Shown here piece by piece: positions 47,753 through 64,000 of a stretch of DNA of 64,000 nt. The notes below the pieces were generated by a model. That model had not been told where the DNA came from, did no database searches, and saw only the letters and a list, made by a program, of their open reading frames with translations. A program made the translations under genes and the position numbers. The stretch's first letter is position 1. Each line of letters begins with the position of its first letter. Source of the DNA: Acanthopleura granulata (taxonomy: Eukaryota > Mollusca > Polyplacophora > Chitonida > Chitonidae). The stretch covers positions 26,488,265 through 26,552,264 of the forward strand of contig JABBOT010000002.1 in the NCBI GenBank assembly GCA_016165875.1, in the 5' to 3' direction.

Positions 47753-49687
47753 TACATGTAAGCTGTGGCAAGCAGTCTGGGACCAGGGTATTATCCAGAT
47801 GACTGGACTCTGCCTTTACCATACTAGGTAGCTCAAGAGTTTACCCAAGGAAGACACAAGGGTAGTAACCTTGTTTGTTGAGGGTGAATGATGGTGAACA
47901 TGGCTGATGTCTAATCAGTGCGTGGAAAGTGAGGTGAAGGAAGCTAGCAAAAGCATGAAGTAACTTAATCAGGGGCCTGTTTGAGAACAAATATACTGCA
48001 CTCCTGCTGAAGGGCCAGAAGTGCTTGCTCATGCCCCAGCAAGCCCAAAACAGCCTTTGGTGCGTGCTAATGTATGAACACAATTAAGCACTGTACTCCC
48101 TGATGATCATGCTGATTATGTTGCCATTGGTCATCAAGAGTGACTACCAGAAAAAGCTGACTAGGCAATATGATGCCACATGCAAGGCATTTTTTAGGAA
48201 ATTTCATTTCCAGCAGTAAGCCATTATAAATTAACAAGGAATCTATCCCCCCACCAATTAGTAACGCATCTCTAATTTTGTTCATCAACCCCAACCATCT
48301 TGTATCATCATTAAAGAAAACACGGTTAACAACAGTTTACACAATTAAAATCGTTTGTGGAGCTAACATTTTAGGATTTTTAAATGACTTTCTTTTTCAT
48401 GTAACTATTGGTGTACACTTTGATAACTACTGTATCTTGTGTACTTTAAGTGCTTCTACTCAACTATTTTTTTTTATACAGTGTATAGATAATATTTTTA
48501 TGTAAGCCATTGAAATTAATTACATCTGCTGATCAAGTTAGGAAATACTGTCATTATCTCATGATTTTATCGTTGTTATTCAGCACAGCTTAATGTGAAG
48601 GATTCATTTATTGTGCAGTAAATCATGTCATCATGGCATAACAGTCTTAGGATTGGATCTTATTGGATGAATGTGCTGACGGTCTTCATGGGCATTATAT
48701 GCCAATGAGATGTCGTCATGATGTCCATCTGTATGTGTGAAAACAAGTTTTCATTTAAAATACACGAATACAGAAATTAATGGCGAAGGCTTGTCATGAT
48801 TGTGGCAACTTTTATCTAGTCGCCAAGCCTCATGTAGTGTGATTAGTTATCGAACTTGTCAATTTGTGTTTGTGTGTGCGTAGGTATTATGTTGTACTTA
48901 ACAATTCTCAGTTACTAGTACATGGAGACAATGAATCCTTAGAATGTATACCTACTGTCTTCATGTGGCAGGGTGAGTCCGTGCTGGCAAAGGAACATCA
49001 TGTAGAGAACACCAGACATGACGCCCCACCCAGTCACATTATCCTGACACCAGGCCAACCAGTTTCCTTGCTCTAACCTCTCAGTGCTGAATGCCAAACA
49101 AGGAAGCAACAAGTACCTTTTTTAAAGTCTTTGTGGTGACCGAATCTTGGATTGATTCTGCATCTTCCAATCTACAGGTTTGAAAGCGATATAATTTTCA
49201 CAGCATGCAAAGCTACGAGTCAGATGAAAACCAATCTCAACAAGTCGAACATCTTGGACAATGAAACATAATAGAAAGTAATTTGAACCATGCTCTCAAA
49301 AATGGGCAAGGCACTACCCAAGTTTGGAAGGCTTTTTAGGTGAATCATTCAGAATGCAGATGGGACAGGGGGAAGGATAAAGGACTGTGGCATATGGACA
49401 TCCCCAAGCACTCTGATGGCCAATTAAGCCAGTCCATCAGATTTCTGGTTTTGAAAGCAACTGTCTGAAAACAGCAAGATACAATTCCTGAGTTTCGCTC
49501 AAATAGAGCTGTTAAACTTGATAAAATTGTATGAGCCACTCACGTATCCCTTTGAAATTGCAGTTCATATAATGTGAAATCCTGCTTCAAAACATGATCA
49601 AAAGTCTCAGAATATGTGAATTGCACGATAAAGTGTGATTTAGCCATACTTGACTTTTGTGTCATACATTTATTTGATACATTTGTT
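47753..49687. other. Intergenic between converging genes
   Basis: AT-rich sequence after C2orf68. Open frames up to 80 codons only, none recognisable. Confidence 0.5.
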
Positions 49688-49850
49688 TTTTTTATCTTTA
49701 TGCCGTACTCAAGAACATTTCACTTACAAAACAGCCAGCATTATGGCGGGAGGAAACTGAGCAGAGCCCAGGGGGAAAGTCATGACCATCCACACATTGC
49801 TGGAAGACCTTCCAGCATACAAGGAAGCCAGTCAGAGCGGGACTTGAAAA
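49688..49850 (-). mobile_element. RUDI-like V-SINE, decayed
   Basis: Inverted copy: ATGCCGTACTCAAGAACATT, AGCCAGCATTATGGCGGGAG, GAGCAGAGCCCAGGGGGAAA, then GACCATCCACACATTGCTGG and GAAGCCAGTCAGAGCGGGAC. The poly(T)/tail side starts in a T run. No clear target-site duplication. Confidence 0.75.
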
Positions 49851-52009
49851 TATGCAAGGAATATAACGTCGTTTAAATGTACAAGGCTTACCATTCCTTT
49901 CAGATTACATTTCCTTGTAGCAGGTTTGTTGCAATGCCAACATATTTATATTGCTGCTGCAATGAACAAGTATACGTAAGTGACACAGCAACTGCAGACA
50001 TTTCTGGAAAAGTTGGCTGTATTGTTGCAAATAGGACGAAAGTGAACACAAAAGGAATTTCTACCCATGTACAACAGAAAAGAACCTACAAATTCAATAA
50101 TTTAGTCACATCTGACCACTTAGAAATAAACACTTCAAATATTTGCTAGTTTGACGGGGTAACAAGGTAAAATGGCTGTGGTTATAAAATATGTGTATCT
50201 AAAAGTATATGTACCACCATAAATCATGTAGTTTTGCACCAAGGGATTTGTAGGGTGCTCACTCCATCACCTCCCATTCCCAAACATACATGCAGAGACT
50301 TTGACGACCTACCATAAAAAGCTTTGGTTCATCAACTGGGGGTAATAATGTTATAAAAATAAAACATGTCTACATAAAGCAATTTCAGTGCAGCGCCTAG
50401 GGTGAGATCCAAATTTGTTATGGGCATGATGCTCTATGAATTTTTTAATGACATTGCAAGTATATCTACTAATATACCCTGCTGAGACTCCATCACTCTA
50501 TAAAAATATTGCTTTTTCACATATGAGACACCATGAAAAAGCCAAATGGAAATATTAACACGACAGGTTTGAGACGTTTTGATAAGGTTAGGAAGCACTG
50601 TAATGCATTTATGGATAAATGTCCTTGCACATAAAAGCATCTGACATCATTAAAATCAAATTAATATATCAAAAGAGATACACATGTTTTCTGCAGAGAT
50701 TAAAGTGTATGACCGAGAAGATAAAAACAATGTCGACAGTCCCCAGAACTTCATCTAAATTGCAGCAATTGTTTAACCACACTTCCTTACAGCTTATTGT
50801 GTAAACCACACATACCATGGCAGGTTACCATACAAAAAGATAGTGTGATTAACAGGAACTGTGTGTATATTTTAAAGTGAAGGGCTGTAAAACTCAGCCC
50901 AAAGTAGCACGGAGGATACATGTATGTTTGGCTGTTAAACACTTACTTACATCACCTCTGCCATTAAAGCTGAATGAACTAAAACTCAGCAATCGGCTAC
51001 ACTCAACATGATCTATGGTAACACACAACAGGCAAAATGTTAATGTGTTTAAAACACAAAGCCATCTTATGATAGCTTTTCAGCCCTGAAAACCTCCCAA
51101 CAATTTAACACTTAAAAACATACAATTCCTCAAGTTTAGTTCTGCACTAATGTTGAAACATCAACTGAATTCTAAGAAATTGAATAAAACCCTACCAGCA
51201 CAGGGCTAAATATTTACAACAAATTATAAGTTCCAGTCATATTTTTCTTAAGTTACATGAAAACCTATCTATTAAGTACATGTAGTTCAAAATGAAATAT
51301 ATCCATGATGATGACAGCATCAAAGATATAAACTGCCAGCACAGGCATAAGCCCTGAAACATTTACACATTACATGATTTTCTCACAGAAAATAGTTCCT
51401 GTACAATCCATGTATTTCAGAAATACTGTAAAGGAGATGCAGGCAAATATTTCTGCCCATAAGGAGTATTCAAAACTGAAGTAAAATGGTGGATTTTTAG
51501 CCCCGAAATATCCTGGGGAATTCATCTGCATGCTGACTGGAGAGACAACACTTATCAAACAAACAACTAGAAACAAGGTTTTTGTGTTATATGGATATGC
51601 AAGGAAATAATGATCTCTGCTCTGAAGATAATAATGAACACTACTTACTATGTCAAAAAGAAAACAAAAAGACACATGAACACTGGACCTTTTCACTCCA
51701 CATATTCAAGCTAAAACTTCACATTGAACGGACTGTTCTCTTGTTAAAGCAGCTATGGTGAATAATAAGATTTTAGGAATTCCTGTTCCTCTATTTAAGC
51801 CTATCTGAAAGACAATCTGGCTGAGTTTCAGGATATTTGTGTGAACATCAACACCAATCTGACTGTGTCAATCAATGTGGCTACATGTTCAGTAACATGA
51901 GCTAGGACTTTCCAGTAATGTTTTGTTTCTCGAACTAAGTCACCTGGACTGATTACATGTAATTCCCATACAATGAATGATATTCATGAACGGATGACAG
52001 TTGATCCTT
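49851..52009. other. 3' flank of the Piwi gene
   Basis: AT-rich sequence between the SINE and the Piwi stop codon. A 108-codon minus-strand open frame (51370-51696) has no known domain and could be 3' UTR sequence. Confidence 0.45.

Positions 52010-64000
<11,991 letters not shown>

Overview
This is eukaryotic nuclear DNA, AT-rich with GT-AG introns, and it reads as an animal genome, most likely a mollusc. Five protein-coding genes could be assembled exon by exon with consistent splice phases. The repeats point to a mollusc: many copies of a tRNA-derived SINE with the V-SINE core, as in the mollusc-wide RUDI family, and a repeat tail of a kind I associate with gastropods. I cannot name the species.

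Layout, left to right. (1) 454-4252, minus: the 5' half of an S-adenosylmethionine synthase gene (MAT2A type, five exons, rest off the left edge), with a plausible TATA/CCAAT/E-box promoter just to its right. (2) 4.4-20.0 kb: a long gene-poor interval with SINE pieces, a MITE-like element with a perfect 76-bp internal tandem duplication, a foldback element, two copies of a duplicated segment, a cluster of AACTCGACG palindromes, microsatellites and degenerate minisatellites. (3) 20018-30700, minus: a complete 15-exon, 951-codon gene for a protein of repeated degenerate EF-hands, resembling EFCAB6. (4) 30.7-33.95 kb: intergenic, with an almost full-length V-SINE, a RUDI-like SINE with a 13-bp target-site duplication, and two copies of a ~300-350 bp segment. 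(5) 33951-44233, minus: a complete 14-exon USP39 (spliceosomal pseudo-deubiquitinase, 539 codons). (6) 44432-47725, plus: a complete 4-exon C2orf68/UPF0561 homologue, head to head with USP39 and only 198 bp from it, so the two probably share a promoter. (7) 47.7-52.0 kb: intergenic, between two converging genes. (8) 52010-64000, minus: the C-terminal 12 exons of a Piwi-like protein 1 gene, with the PIWI slicer residues present and the N-terminal part off the right edge.

The genes do not form one pathway. MAT2A makes the cell's methyl donor, USP39 acts in tri-snRNP assembly, PIWIL1 acts in germline transposon silencing, and EFCAB6 relatives are ciliary/sperm proteins. From memory, MAT2A, C2orf68 and USP39 are also close neighbours in human 2p11.2, so this part may be an old conserved gene block. 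The most unusual local structure is in USP39 intron 12: four degraded tandem copies of the 3' part of the preceding exon together with its splice donor. I found no new multi-gene system.
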